This document shows positions 11,688 to 26,217 of a stretch of 64,000 nucleotides of DNA, in pieces (the stretch's first letter is position 1; every line of letters begins with the position of its first letter). The stretch covers positions 11,690,649 to 11,754,648 of the forward strand of contig NW_025062477.1 in NCBI RefSeq assembly GCF_000002995.4, written 5' to 3'. Source of the stretch: Brugia malayi (lineage: Eukaryota > Nematoda > Chromadorea > Rhabditida > Onchocercidae). The translations under genes and the position numbers were made by a program. The notes under the pieces were generated by a model. That model had not been told where the DNA came from. It searched no databases and saw nothing but the letters and a program-made list of their open reading frames with translations.

Positions 11688-14600
11688 ATGTCAGCTAATG
11701 ATGAACAATCTGATAAAGTTATCACAAATGATAACACTGATAGTGATAATAATGATAAAGCTACTACCACCAGTGCTACTGCTACTGCAATTGATCAGTC
11801 TATTGATATGCAACTTGGAAGTAAACTTTTTTCCTTCTTTCTTTTTCTCTCTTTCATTCTCTCTCTCTTCTTCCCCCTTTCTTCCCTTATAACAAATATA
11901 AGAATGAAATTTCAAAAAAAAAAAAAAAAAAAAAAACATAAAAAAAAATAAATGAAAAAAAAATTGAAGTATAATTGCAAATTTTAGATTATATTTGATA
12001 AAAATTATAACCATTAATTTTGAGAATTGCAATTTCAAAATTTTGTTTCAAATATTATTTCTCATTTAATTCTTATTTTAATAATTTATTATGCTATTTT
12101 ATGAATAAATCGTTTTACCACTGTGAAAAGAAAGTAAATGAAAACTTTTTTTTTTAAGTAATTGTTTCTTCTTATAATGGCATTGGAGAATTTCTTTTTT
12201 CTGCATATTTGGTTTTTTTTTTTTTTTTTTTTGGATATTTTGCTAAAGTAATTGAAAATTTTTCAAAAATTTAAGTTTTAGAATAAAAATAATTTTAATG
12301 TATAATTTATACGTCAATTTCAGTAAAACAATAAAAGTCAAATTTGAATAATTAATTTGCAAAACTAACTGATAAGCAATAATTAGGTAAGTTTGTCTCA
12401 AATTTGAATAATTATTTTGGGAAACAAAAATTTTTTTTTCTTTTTCGAATGTGGTGAAATTCGTTGTGGTAAAAATATAGCGTACATAGTGGTTGGTATA
12501 ATTTTCCGTGAACGTGATGACGGCAATTTAGAATTGTTACTTACGCAAGAAGCAAAACGTCGATGTTTGGAAAAGTTTGTAATTAATTATTTTATAAGTT
12601 ATATTGAAATTGTTTTTGCCTATGTGTAGAGATTTTATAAGATTAGCTTATAAAAACAATTTTTTTTTCCCTATCTGTTTTAAAAATAACAAATTTGATT
12701 TTAATTTTGTAATGTTAATAAAAAAGTAATTTAAATTAATATTGTAATTTATGTTTAAAAAATTTGAAAATTTAAAATTGAAGAAAAAAGAAAAGTAGAG
12801 AAATTGAATGTAGCAAAAAAGGAGAGAAATGAAATTGCTAATTTATACATAATTTATTTAAATTAATTACTTATTTATATTTATAATAATTATAATTTTT
12901 TAAAATAGATTAATTAGAAATGAATAATACTGTATTTGAAATGCTATTTTATCACTTATCAGTAATAAAAATGCGAATAATTTTAACAATAGCTTTTGAA
13001 AATTTTTAGATTTAAATAAACAAATTAATGCATTTTCCATTTTAAAGTTATACTTTAAATTTTGGAATTGTTTTAAATTATTTTTGAAGAAAAGAAAAAC
13101 GAAACAGATAGAAGAATTTTGATATATTTTATATCGTTAAAAAAGAAAAAAAACTTTCTTTCATGTATTTGTAATATTTTAATTAAAAAATTTCAAAGTT
13201 ATTATTTTAGATGGTATATTCCAGCTGGACGTGTTGAACCAGGTGAAACAATATTGGTTAGTGTTTACCTGTTTTATAGTTAATTTTAATTAATGCATCA
13301 AAATTCAATGATTAATTTGTGGAATTGAATTTTTTAATGAATTTATTTATATAAATTTATAGAATTTATTTAATTTTTATGAATAAAATTTTTCAACTTA
13401 AAATTAATTTTGATAAGAATAATTTTAATAAAGTTTTAATGCATTTGTTAGCAAATCAAAAAATTAAAATTTTTAAATATTTCAATTTATTTTAAAACGA
13501 ATTGAATAAATGTTACATGCATTCATATTTCCTAAGTATTTATCTTTTTTTTTTTCTCTCTCTCTCTCTCTCTCTGTCTTTGATAACTAAATTTTTTGAT
13601 ATAATATGCAAATTATTTTGAATATTTTTGTTTAATTAATAGTAATTTTTATTCAGTTCTTTTGAACAACTTTTTTTTTTCTTTTTTTTTTGTTAAAGAA
13701 AAACAATAAATAATTAAAATTATTAGATATTTAAAGGATTGCAAGTGACTGAATAAATTTATATTACTATTTAATGATAAAAAATATTATTTATTAATTT
13801 ATCAATCTTTTAAATTTTTTTTTTAAAAAATTCTTTTTAAATAGGATGGTGTTATTCGAGAGGTTCTCGAAGAAACAGGCTATAAATGTGAGCCAGAAGA
13901 ATTATTAGGTATTGAAGTACAAGGCTCTGGATGGTATCGATTTTCATTTTATTGTAATATCATCGGTTAGTTATACAAAAAAAAAAAAGAGTATTATAAA
14001 AAATTTCATTTTTTTTTTTAAGAAAAAAATAAATTTTTTATAATTTTACTTAAAATATAGTTAGTTTTAGAATTTATTTAAGAATATATGTGTGAGAGAT
14101 GTTATAATTTACATAAAAATTTACTAATTAAATTTTTAAACTGTAAAAAATTAATTCAAAATCATAAAACTAATCAATTTGATTGTTTTTTTTTTTTTTT
14201 TTTTGTTTTTAATTTTATTACAACTTTAAAAATTTTTTGCTAAATTTAGTTTTTCTTTTTTATTTTCACAAAATTTTATTAGTATATCTTTTTTATCATA
14301 AAATTATTTTAAAAATTTTCATTTTTTTTTTTTTATAAAAAAGAAAGAAATTTCATCTAATCAATCATTCATCATTTTATAAAAATTGATTAGAAAGTAA
14401 TTTGTTAAATATTTGTTGAAAATTTTTTGATATTTAGGCGGTGAACGTAAAGTAATCGCTGATAATGAATCATTGGGTGCTAATTGGTTTTCAATAGATG
14501 AAATTATAGCAAAAAAGATTGATTTACGGTATAATATTTAAAATTATATTATAATCTCAAAATGCGATAATATTAATGATAATTTATGAATAAATTGTTA

Positions 14601-17600
14601 AAATATATATATGTAATGAATGAATTAAATTTAAATAATTTTTTTAGGGCATCAGATTTTTTAAAAATTATTGAAAAAGCTATGGAATATCGACAAAAAC
14701 GCAAACAATTTGCTAATAATTTATCACGATTTTTACCAATTCCAATTTCAGTCGATGGATTATTCATTGAATTTGCAATTCTTCGAACAATTAAGTAAGA
14801 TATAAGTTGAAGGAGAAAAAAATCTTAATTTTAAATTAAGAAAATGATTTTTTTTTTTTTTTTTTAAATCATTTCCTTCTTTTTTTTGTTTGGTAGATTT
14901 AATTAAATAATAGTAATTCGATTCTCTATTTGTTTTATTTTGCTGTTTCATTTTACTTATTTATTATTTTTTGCTATTATTTTATCATTATTATCATTGT
15001 TATTATTATTGTTATTGCTATTCTTTATTATTACTGTTATTATCATTTATTATTATTATTATTATTATTGTTGTTGCTATCCTTTATTATTATTATTATT
15101 ATCATTATTATCATTAATATTATCATTATTATTGTTGCTATTACTATTCTTTATTATTATTAATGTTATCATTATTATTATTATCATTAAATTACTATTA
15201 TTAATTATTGTAATAATATTTTTTTTCAATTTCTTAAATTTTTCAAAAATTTAATGAGAATTTTCCAGATATTATCTTCGATATGCGTAATTTTTTCAGC
15301 GACAATGTTGAAATTTTGGTTCAGCGAAATATTCCCAATGACGAAGCACTTATTACAATAAAAAATGCTTTTCCTTTGGTTGAATTTAATTTTCATTATT
15401 TCTTTCCAATGGTTGTATTAAAATTTTTTCAGGTAATTTTAATTCTTTTCTCTTTTTTTATTTTTCAAAATTTATTTATTAGACTAAAGATTAGTTTTTT
15501 TTTTTTATGATAAAATGCAACAACAACAACAACAACAAATTATATTAATTAACATTTATTGTTTGATTTATTTATAGTTTAATTCTAATTTTAATTCTAT
15601 AATTTTATTCATTCATTTATTTATAAATTAACTTTAGCTTTAATTACAAATAAAACTTACAAAATATTGTTTATCGAATTTAATTTATCAAAGAAAGTTT
15701 GTTAAAAAAAAAATTTTATAAAAAAAAGGACAAATTTTTTTTAAAAAAATTTAAAAAAACATTTGCAATTTTTTTTTCTTTCATTTTTTCACACATTTTT
15801 TTGCTAATTGTGAAACATTCAATTCTGCTTGTTTGCGTTTATCAAATTGTAAACAAATATGATTGGTGCAAATTAATTAACTAGTCAATTACAATTAACT
15901 AAGTGACTTAATTAATTAACTACAACATTAAGTAATCAATGAATTAAGTGAACAAATTAATTAATGCTTAATTATTTAATTCAACTCATCAGTCAATTAA
16001 TCACCTTACTATTATTATATTTTTTAATAAATTTTTTTTTCCTTAAAATTTTGACAAAAAATTAAAATTACCTTATTTCAACAATTTAAACCTGAAACGA
16101 AGAGAAAAATTGAAATTTTAGAAAATAATAATTAAATTTAGTCTATCTGAATAATTTTTCTCCATTACCAAAAATGATACAAATATAAAAACAATTATCA
16201 CTTCAAATTATTTATTCAATTAATTATTTAAATTTTATTCAAGTTGAAATAATCATATAACAAGGATTGATTCTTAAATTAAGTTTTTTTATTTTTTTTT
16301 CTTTTAAAAGAAAGGAAAAAGTGTTATTGTTTATTTTATCGTTTGGTGATATTTGTTTCTGTTTTATTTTATTTTACTTTAATCTAATTTGTTGCCAAAT
16401 AATTATTTAAAATTTTCCTCACTTTTTTCTTTGGTTGTTTTTAATTTGTTCTTTTTTCTAAGAAAAAAATAAAAAAAAAAAAGAACAAAAGAGATCAAAA
16501 TTTTGAAATATTAATTTTACTAAATATGAAATTGAATTAATTATAGCAAGTTTTTAGTGAATAAATAAGAAGCTAAGGCTTTTTTGCTTAAGGTAAATTA
16601 GCTTACAACACTTCGTGAATTTTGAAATAGCCAAATTTTAGAAATTTTGGTTTTAATACAAATATTACCCTCTAATTCTAATTTTACACGATGAAATATT
16701 AAACCTAAAATTTTGCATATTTAAATTGGAAAAAATTTTTTGAAAAAAAAAAAAATTCATAGAAAGGTTTTTCCAAATTACATTAATATCATACTAATTC
16801 AAAATAATTTACCTTCCTTTTTTCTTTTTCTTTTTTTTTTACTCAATTATAAATAAATAAAATAAATGCGAGGCAAAAATAGCTAATCAAAAAATTAGAA
16901 AGGAAAGAGAAAATAGACGAATGCCCTATGACCTTGAAATAATTAGATGAGAATATTGCAAAATGATTTGGTCGATGAAATGAAACTGTTTGAATTGCAG
17001 TATTCCATTCTTTTTCTTTTTTTCGCACTATTTGCATAATTAACAAATTATTATAAATTTAATTAGTAAAATATAATTATTTTTTTGTGATTAATTTTTA
17101 TGCATTATTCTGCAACTTTATAAAATTTTTGCATGCAAAAATTGTAAAACTGTAACATAATTAAATGTTATTTATGTAGTAATTTGCTTATTTAAGAAAT
17201 TTTTTGTTTTAGAGTTTTTTTTTTTTTATTACAATAAGTTATTTTAGTCATTTGATCTGATAAAATGAAAAGTTTAGAAAATAAAATTATTATTATTATT
17301 ATTAAAAAGACATTAAATTGTTTTACTATTCTTTGATATATTTCTTTTTTTAAGCGATTTTATTATTTATTATTTGATTTTTTTTTTTGTTGTTTCTTAA
17401 TTATTTTAATTATTTTGTAATTTACTCTCAATATTTGCGAATATTCTCATTCATTTTCTTTTTTCTTTTTGCTTTTTTTAACTAAAATATTTTTAAATAG
17501 TATTTTTAGATAAAAATAATAATTTAAATATTTTTAGATAACATTATAGCAATAAAAAAGAAATAAAAAAACTTTGCAATGTTGCAAACTATAAAAAATA

Positions 17601-20600
17601 AATAAATTATTTTATCTAAAAATTGAGGTTATGAATTTTAAAGCATTCAAATTTAATTGATGGTGAAAGAAACTAATATATATATATATATGGAAATTAT
17701 TCATACATTTGAATATTTTTTTCATTCTTTTACTTCTTTATATTTTCAAATATTTCTTTTGATAAAATTTGAATTTTAATAAAAATAACAAAAAAAAAAA
17801 GGAAAAATTTCAATCAGAATATTTTTCTCTAAAATACTTTTCTTTTTAATCACTAATAAATGTCATAGTTTTTTTTTTTTTTTTTTTCTAAAGGACCAAA
17901 AATGAAAGATCAATTTTTTTTTAAACTAATAATTATTTGATTGATTGATTGATTTTTTCTTTTTGTTTCAGGTGAATAATTTTTTTTAACAGATCAATTT
18001 TCAATTATAATATTTTTCTTTTTAATCAGCAATATGAAATGAATTAATTTTTACATTTAATAAAATATTGATTTTAACAGAAAGAATAATTTTAAATTTT
18101 TCATTCTTTTTTCAAAAAAAAAAAAAAGAAAAAATTTTTTTTTCTTTTTTATTCTTTTTAAATATAGAATAAAAGGAAATTTTATTCGGCGGTAAATGAT
18201 TAGGAATTGTGTGTTCCAATAATTAATTATCATCGTCTATTGCGCACATGCTACTACTCGTTGATAACATTTGTCATGAATTATTTTCATTCATCAATTC
18301 TTATCTTTTCCTTTCTTTTTTTTTTTATTTTTCTTCAAGAAAATTCTAAAAATCACATTTTTCATTTCTTTAAAAATTTTTTTTCCGTTTTTTTTTTTTT
18401 TTTTGCAAAATTTTTATAAATTTAAAAGATTTTTCTCATTTTTTTTTCTCCCAATTTTTCAAGATTTTTATTTCTTTCACTGTTATCTTTCGTTGAAAAT
18501 ACTAAAATTTTTTTGTGTATGTGTATGTTACTTCTTATCAGTGTTGTTTCTTATCAATTGCTTCTTATCAATTAATTTTTTTTTTCGCATTTCAAGGTTA
18601 GATAATAAATTTGATTAAATTCTTAGAAAATGAGAAGATCAGATCAATTGTTGAAAAATTTAATGTATAATAACAATAATAATGATAGTGACAATGTTAA
18701 TAATTTTGTTTCAATCAGGAAGAATTTAATTGAAAATTAAGCAAACATTTTTCTTTGATCATATAATAATATAATAAGCAATTTTAGTTTATGAAAATTA
18801 TAAATTCAAGAAATTACACTTTCTTTTGAATTTATAAATTTATATCTGATTTTATAAAGTAGGAAATGAATGAAAGTTTAGATAAATCGAAGAAAATTGA
18901 TAATTTAAACTAATATACGCACAGTTGTTGAGTTACGTGAAAACATATGACGTAAGGTTACGGTTAAGGTGTAAGATGATGAAAGATTATGCGTGATAAT
19001 CGATAAGCGTCAACTAATTAGTTCGTTAATTAATTAATTGTTTAGGTAGAAAGAAATTAAACGTTTAATTATGAAATTAGTAATGTAATTACTGCACTAA
19101 CACTTTTTCTCTTTCTTTATTGCCATATTTTATCATAATATGTGTGTGTATGTATGTGTGTGTGTGTGTGTATGTGTATGTGTACGTGTATGTATGTATG
19201 TATGTGACGTGACTAAACATTCTTCCCGTGTTTACTGTTATTTAATTTATGGGCACATTTTGTGTATTCATAAATTGCTGTAATAAATTATCAAATCTTC
19301 AAATTGCGGGTCATTTGATGAAGTTGTTTGATGATTGTTGAATACTAAAGTTGACATCAAATAGAAAACTTTGCAATATATCTTCTCTCTCTCTCTCTCT
19401 CTTACTTTATAGATTCTTTCCTCTTTTTTTCATCTGTTTTTCCCCGCTTTCTTTTCATTTTAAATTGTATGTTTTGTTTTTACCAAAAAAAAAAAAAAAG
19501 AAACGATTAATCGAAATAAATCATTGATTATATTAAAGAAAGAATTTTCTAAGAGATTGGTCTTTTCGTCTCTTCAATTTCTATCATTAATTTATGATTT
19601 ATATAATAATAATTGGAAAATAAAATTGGGATAATTATGAAATGGAAATTATAATTATTATTATAATAATAATTGATTATAATTAATTAATAATAAAATG
19701 ACGCAATGATTATTGTTGTTACTGATTACAATGATAATAAATGATTATGCAAAGATAGATTAAAGTTATAAAATTTAATTAATTCATTTGATATTTGTAA
19801 AAGAAAGAAATAAATATTTGGTTTATAAAAGTTTAATCAAATATTTTTAATGATTTTAATTTTTGTTTTTATTCACTTCTTTTTACACTTATGAAGTTTG
19901 AATTTAGTTTAAATTTAGTTTTTTAAAAAATTTTCCTCCTACTTTGCGCTTATTAAGCATACACACATGTAAAATTAGCTTAATTTAGCATATAAAATTA
20001 GCTTAAAAATCAAATTCAAAAAAATTCATATATATATGTTAGCTATTTATTTTAATGATAAACATTTAAAAGTTAAAAAATTAGAAATGATATGATTTGT
20101 TAAACATAGATTTTATGAGAATTACTTACTTGAACAATATCTGAGATAATCTTTAGAATTTTAGAAATATAAATAGTTTAAATTTTTACATTATAATAAA
20201 TACTATTATATTGTATCATTATTAAACTTACTTAAAACTACTTCTTTATGAACAATATATAGGATAATTTTTAAAAGTTTAGAAAATTTGAGTAAATTTA
20301 AAGATTATACATAATTATTATTACAAAAAAAAATAAATGTTTAATAGGTTCAGTTTTGTGTTGTGTTACGTACATTTATAGAAAAAAAGTAAAATTAAAA
20401 TTTTTATTTCTTCTTATATTCATTAATCATACTTAAAAAATTTTATAATATATTCATTTAATTAAGTTTCATATTATCTTTGCTAATTTTTTAAACTTTT
20501 TTGTATTAAATTATTACATTTAGTATTAAATTATACATTAAATTATTACATTATTTTTTATATTTCTTAAAATATTTTTGTATTAAATAAACAAAAAAAA

Positions 20601-20937
20601 TTCACATATTAAAGTGCATAATTCATTTATATATATACCATTCATCTTATAATCAAGTATAATATTTATAATTATAAAAATTTTTCTCTTTCAGGGACGG
20701 AATAATATTATGCAGTAATTTTGATTTTTTTTTTTTTTTAATAAATTAATTTAATCAATTTCTAATTAAAAAAAAAAAGGAAAGAGAAGTAGAGCAATTT
20801 TAATTAGAAACAATAAAAAGAAAGGAAAATTAAAATCATTTTAATATGAAATAAAAAAAAGAAGTTGACAAATTTTGTTTATTTCTATTTTTCCTTGCTT
20901 TTTATCACTTATCATTTATCAGATTATAAATAAAATT

Positions 20938-20984
<47 letters not shown>

Positions 20985-23900
20985 AAATAGATTTATGCTA
21001 AGGTAGGGTAAAGGTTTAAAGAAGAAAAAAAAAAAAAAAACGATAGAGAAAGAAGTGAAAATGAATTAATTTATTTTAATGCATTTATGCAATAATGGAT
21101 AAAAAAAAAAAGATGGGAAGGGAAAAGGTTAAAGCTTCGGTTACCCGAATTCATCTAACCCACATATCAGTGCTAATCATTTGATCAACTCTCTCCCTCT
21201 CTCTCTCCCTCTCTCTCCCTCTCTCCCTCTCTCTCCCTCTCTTTCTCTCTCTCTCTTTCTCTTGTTAAGTATATGCATTCCATTAATAAATTATATTTAG
21301 AATGAATCGAAAAAGAAAAACGATTATAGTAAAGGGTAAAAAAAAATGAATGAATGAATGAATAATTTGGTTTAGATAATGAAAAAGATAGTAAGCAACT
21401 TGAAATTTTCTATTTTTTTATTTCTTTATTTCTTTTTTCCCTCTTCTTTTTCTCTCTATCGTCTCTTTTTTTTTTAATCTTTTTATAAAAAGTTTCTTTT
21501 TTTTTTATCCTTTTTAAAGTAGAAATAGACTTGTTGTATTTTATATGCAAATTAAGGCAATTATGGTTCATCATAAATTATATATGTTTTGTATTTCATA
21601 TTTGCATTTATGTTCATATTTATATGTATTTTATAATTTATTATTATATTTTTATTTATATTTTATAATTTATATTTATATTTATACTGATAATTTATAT
21701 TTCTATTAATATTTTGTAATTTATATTTTATATTTATTCTTGTATTTTTTATAATGTATACTTACATTCACATTTGCATTTATATTTACATTCATATTTA
21801 TATTCATATATTCACATTTATATTTATATTTTGCATTTATTACTATATTCATATTCATGTTTATACCTATATTTATACTTACATTTCTATCTTATATTTG
21901 TATTTATATTTATTTTTAACATAGTAACAAAACGATAAAGGATAAAAAAATATGCATAGAAATGAGAAATTAATGGAATTATTCAAATTTATACTTATGA
22001 TTTACATTTATATATCAATATCGAATTTTATATTTGTATTTATATTAATATTCATATTTTATGTTTCCATTTATATATTTATATGTTGTTTGATTTTTTT
22101 TTTCTATAAATGCTACTGCTGCATTTATGCTTCTTCTGGTTATTATTATTTTTTAATTAATTATTATTTGTCATTTTATATAATTTTTTTTTTTTAATTT
22201 TTTGTTCTTGGTATCATATTAGTCTATCACTTCTACTCAATATGAACAATATCTAATCTTTTTTTCTTTTTCAATGAATAAAAACAAGTTTACAAGTAAT
22301 AAGCAAATAGAAAAGAACTAAATTTTAATTATACAAATTTAATTTTAATTTCAAACTAATATACTATTTAATGTAAATATTATGAATTGAAGAAAAAAAA
22401 CAAAAAGACCAATTGTTACATAAAAAATATTAATAATTGTTATATAATATAATAGTGAATAGAAGTTATAAGTAATAATTATTTACTAAAATTACTAAGC
22501 ATGAATTATTCAATATTGACATTACCGCCATTACAATTATTGTTGATTTAATTATTCAGCAATGAAATTATTTGATAGTGGAAAGATGGATGGTAATCCT
22601 ACTTTGATACTTTTTGTTTTCAAAACATTTACTAATTCTAATTTGAATTATATACAAGTAAATTATTTATTAATTAAATTTACAATCAGCAACAAATTTG
22701 CATAGATAATCATAATCAAACGACTCATACAAAAAAAAAAAAAAAAAAGAAATATTTCAATAATTCTTTTGCATCATTTTTATCTTTTTTTGTTTTTCTT
22801 TTATCTTCTAACTAGTAAATATAAATATATATATTTCTACTAATTATTAAATAAATTAATATATTTCTGCTAATTAGTAAATAAATTATTGAGAAAAAAT
22901 ATTCCAATTTCATATCGTATTTAATATTTGAAATAAATCATTGGTTGAAAATTTGTGACATATTTTGATGTTAATTATTTGTAATGGTTGAATGGCTAAA
23001 ATACAATGGCAATTTATCATTTATTTCTTAATTTTCCTCATTTTCTTTCTTTCTTTCTCTCTCCCTCTCTCTCTCTCTCTTTTTTTTTCTCTTTATTTTC
23101 CCATTGCATTTGTAAATTTTATACCAAAAATAAAACAATTCATACTTTGCTACTACTTCCATCCTCTCATCTGTCTTGTCCTCTCCACATCTTCTTCCTA
23201 TCCAAGGTAAAAGCAAATTCTTAATCATCATTCAATTCTCATTTCAAATCTTTTTATATAAGCCGACGATATATGACATTTTGTATAGAATGCATAAAAT
23301 GGATAAAATTTGCCCAAAATGGGTAAAATGAAAAAATACTTAAAATAAGATGAATACCTCAAATGTGTAAATTTTTTTTTGAAATAAATAAAATATATTT
23401 TATCATGCAAATAGATAAAATATATTTAAAAATAATGTAATATATTAATTAGATATTTAATATTAAAAAATAATGTATAAATTAGACATTTAATATTTAA
23501 AAATAACATTATATATAAATTGGATATTTAATATTAAATCAAATTTAATATTTAATAATTTAATTAGAAGAATTATTAATAGGATTGAAAAATATTTAAC
23601 TTAGCTTCCAGAATAAATTTCTGATCTTGTTTTTTTCATTTTCATACTTTGAATAAATATTGATAAATACCCGTCTATATCTATTTTCTATCTCTGCATA
23701 TTAGTTGACGTAACAACCTACGTATGTTACGTTAACGTCAAAAATGTCACAAAAAAGGATACGTAAATTAGGAATGAAATAATTGAATAATAGATTTTGA
23801 ATCAATTTGGATCAAATTTTATTAGCTTTTTCGAGAATTTTACAGGAACTCCATTCAGTTTTCTTGCAAATTAATTTTAGCTGAATAATTAATAATTCTT

Positions 23901-26217
23901 TTTCTTTCTAAATCACTCAATAAAAATTATTTATAGTTGTTTTTTTGTCCTCAATTAGTTTTTAATTAATTTCTCGAAATTAATTTCATAAATTCCGTAA
24001 AATTTTTTCTTTTAATCTTTTAATTTCTCTTTTTTCTCTTTCCAAATTAAAAATTTCATAGAACGGTAAATGATGTAACTTATTGTCTGACGTTTAATTC
24101 AATTTTATTTATTTATTTATTTTTTAATTGAAATAATATACTGTTTAATTGAATTTTCTAATTCATTTTGTTTTAATTTTTATAAATTTCATTTCTTTTC
24201 TTTCTTTAATTTTTTTTTCATTTTAAAATAAGTGAATTTTTTTAAAAAATTTTGAAGTATATTTATTGTTCTCTAACTGCATTCTTACCTGTTTTTAAAG
24301 GTACTTTTTTCTAAAAAAAAAATCTTTTTTTTTTTTCTCTTTGAATAAATGTGTATGAAAATTTGCCATAAATTTTTATGATTTTTAAAATTAAAAGAAA
24401 AAAAAAAGAATGATTTGTTCTTTTCGCTTCCTATTTTTATTTTCAATATTATCAATTTTTTTTTTTTTTTCACGCTACTCTTTATTATTTTCATTTTTAT
24501 TTTGTTTATTTATTTGTTTATTTTTCGTTCTTTAATGGATGTTTTTATTATTGGAAGATTTCGGCTTTGCTTAAATCTTTTCTTTTTTTAGACTGTTTTT
24601 GCAATTTTACTCCAAAAAAAAAAAAGTTTCTGAAAGAGAGAGAGAGAGGGAGAATGAGAGAGAAGAGGGAGAGAGAGTGATTGTTGGCAAGAATTCTTAA
24701 AATTTTATTGACGGAAAAATTAAGCAAATTTTTTTTTTGCTTTTTTTCAATGATTTGAGATTTTTATGAAAAACGAAAAAAAAATTTTTATTCCCTCGTT
24801 TGTATGAATTGGTTTCTTATTTGTTATTAGCCTTAGATATTATTAAATTTGTAATGTATTAGAATTTGCGAAACTTTAATTAAAATTGAAGCAAATGGAA
24901 AAATTTAGGCAAATGTGAATTTTGAGAAGCGTCAACTAGACTTTTCCTTATTTATTCCCACTGAATTTCGAGCTAATTGAATTTGATCTCATCTAAATTT
25001 ATTTGTCAAAATTTTATTCCAAACACATTTGGCATACACTTAGTTTAGCTTACTTCTTCTGCTGTACTCATTTAATCGATTACTTAAATATTTACTATTT
25101 ATATTTGACAATTCTTCCTTCTCATTTCCATTTATTTTCAATAATATACAATTTGTGCTCAATTTTCTTCAATATTTTCAAAAATATTACAAATTTCAAA
25201 TTAAATTATTTGTTAAATTTAATAAATAATTTCCTTTTTTCTTCTTACTTTTTTTTTTTTATTTTGAAGAGGAAATAAATGAAATTCATTTATATATTCA
25301 TTTATCTTATTATTTATAATAAATAATGATGATTGACGATGATAATAATGATAACAATAACGATAATGACAATAATAAGAAAGTGTGTAATATTTTTTAA
25401 TTGTTATTACTGACAATGATGAATGAAGTATTGGTGGTGACAGTCGTATAATGAAAAATAATTCATTTATTTTTTTTTTTTTTTTTACTGTGCTAATCTT
25501 TTTTGTTTTTCTTCAATATCTCTCGTCCTGAAAAATTTTTCAGGTACAACGAAAAAATGTTTTTTTCAAAAATTTTAAAAAAATTTATTTTTTATCAAAG
25601 TCGCTGCTTTTTCCAACAATTGTGTAATTTGTTATAAACATTGAAAGAATCGAATGAAGAAAAGAAAGAAAAAAAAAAATGGAAGAAAAATAAGCGACGA
25701 AAAATTTTTTTTTTCAAATTGATTTAAATGCATAAAATTAATTAAACATTTCATCATACAACAATAAAACATTAGTAAATGTAACAGTTGTTTTAAAATG
25801 AATAAAAAAAAAAAAGAAAAAAGGAAAAGCTAACAAATTTGAATTTAAATTAAAATCAAAAATCTGTAGATTTTATTTTGAAAGAAAAAAAAATAATAAA
25901 TAAAAATAAACATTCAAAACAAAAGTTTCTTTCTTTTTTTTTCTCCTTTCTAATATTTGCAGCAAGTTTTGCTAAATGGTCGAAATGCAATTGAAATGCC
26001 AACAGAATTAATTGAAGTTCAATGCTTACCTGCACCAAAAAATGGAATAAAACATGGTATTCGAATACGAATTTTATGTAATTTAAAATTAAATTATACA
26101 TTAACATGTTATATAAGAGATCCTGAAAAATATCATTGGATTACAGTGAATTCTTCAATTCTTCAAGAACTCAATATGATATCAAATTATTATAGACCTG
26201 CAATTAATATGTTATAA
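11688..26217 (+). CDS. ndx-1: Nudix hydrolase, NUDT18 / NDX-1 type
   Basis: Eight exons: 11688-11820, 12448-12574, 13211-13256, 13845-13965, 14438-14528, 14648-14794, 15300-15432 and 25963-26217; 350 residues, close to worm NDX-1 and human NUDT18. The Nudix box spans residues about 93-115 and is perfect: G-x5-E-x7-REVLEETGY, split over exons 3 and 4. The preceding KWYIPAGRVEPGE and the following KCEPEELL...GSGWYRF match NUDT18. Known of the family: Mg-dependent removal of phosphate from 8-oxo-(d)GDP, keeping oxidised nucleotides out of DNA and RNA, in the cytosol. Residues 1-44 are Asp/Thr/Ser-rich and low-complexity. The C-terminal third (about 200-350) matches the extra domain of this subfamily only in position. 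Exon 2 has no AG directly before its likely start; a canonical AG lies 33 nt further in, giving 339 residues. The last intron is 10.5 kb. Orthology to ndx-1 is inferred. Confidence 0.9.
14980..15205. repeat. (ATT)n repeat in intron 6 of ndx-1
   Basis: Interrupted ATT triplets with GTT, GCT and ATC variants fill most of the short intron between exons 6 and 7 of the Nudix gene. The open frames of up to about 100 codons here are repeat artefacts. Confidence 0.88.
19138..19206. repeat. (TG)n / (TATG)n tract
   Basis: About 65 bases of mixed TG and TATG units ending in TGACGTGAC. The strand-asymmetric purine/pyrimidine alternation is typical of CA/TG microsatellites. Confidence 0.88.
20939..20981. 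repeat. (AT)n tract
   Basis: About 21 uninterrupted TA units inside the large ndx-1 intron. Confidence 0.92.
21190..21262. repeat. (CT)n / CTCTCCCT tract
   Basis: About 70 bases of CT units with regular CCC interruptions (CTCTCTCCCT repeated), inside the ndx-1 intron. Confidence 0.9.
21590..21915. repeat. TATTTATAT-type degenerate repeat
   Basis: About 320 bases built from variants of ATTTATATTTATATT and ATTCATATTTAT, resembling a 6- or 12-nt unit that has drifted. Non-coding. Confidence 0.75.
23041..23095. repeat. CTTT/CT pyrimidine tract
   Basis: Tetranucleotide TTTC units passing into (CT)n and then a T-run, inside the ndx-1 intron. Confidence 0.8.
24638..24680. repeat. (GA)n tract
   Basis: GAGAGAGAGAGAGGGAGAATG followed by further GA/GGGA units, inside the ndx-1 intron. 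Confidence 0.82.

Larger units (their letters stand above)
15433..25962. other. Giant intron 7 of ndx-1 (10.5 kb)
   Basis: From GTAATT after FFQ in exon 7 to TTTGCAG before QVLLNG in exon 8. Holds TG/TATG, AT, CT, GA and TTTATA repeats and two TGACGTAA sites (18948-18955, 23706-23713). No nested gene was found on either strand; open frames of 60-90 codons are low-complexity Phe/Leu/Ile. Confidence 0.65.
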
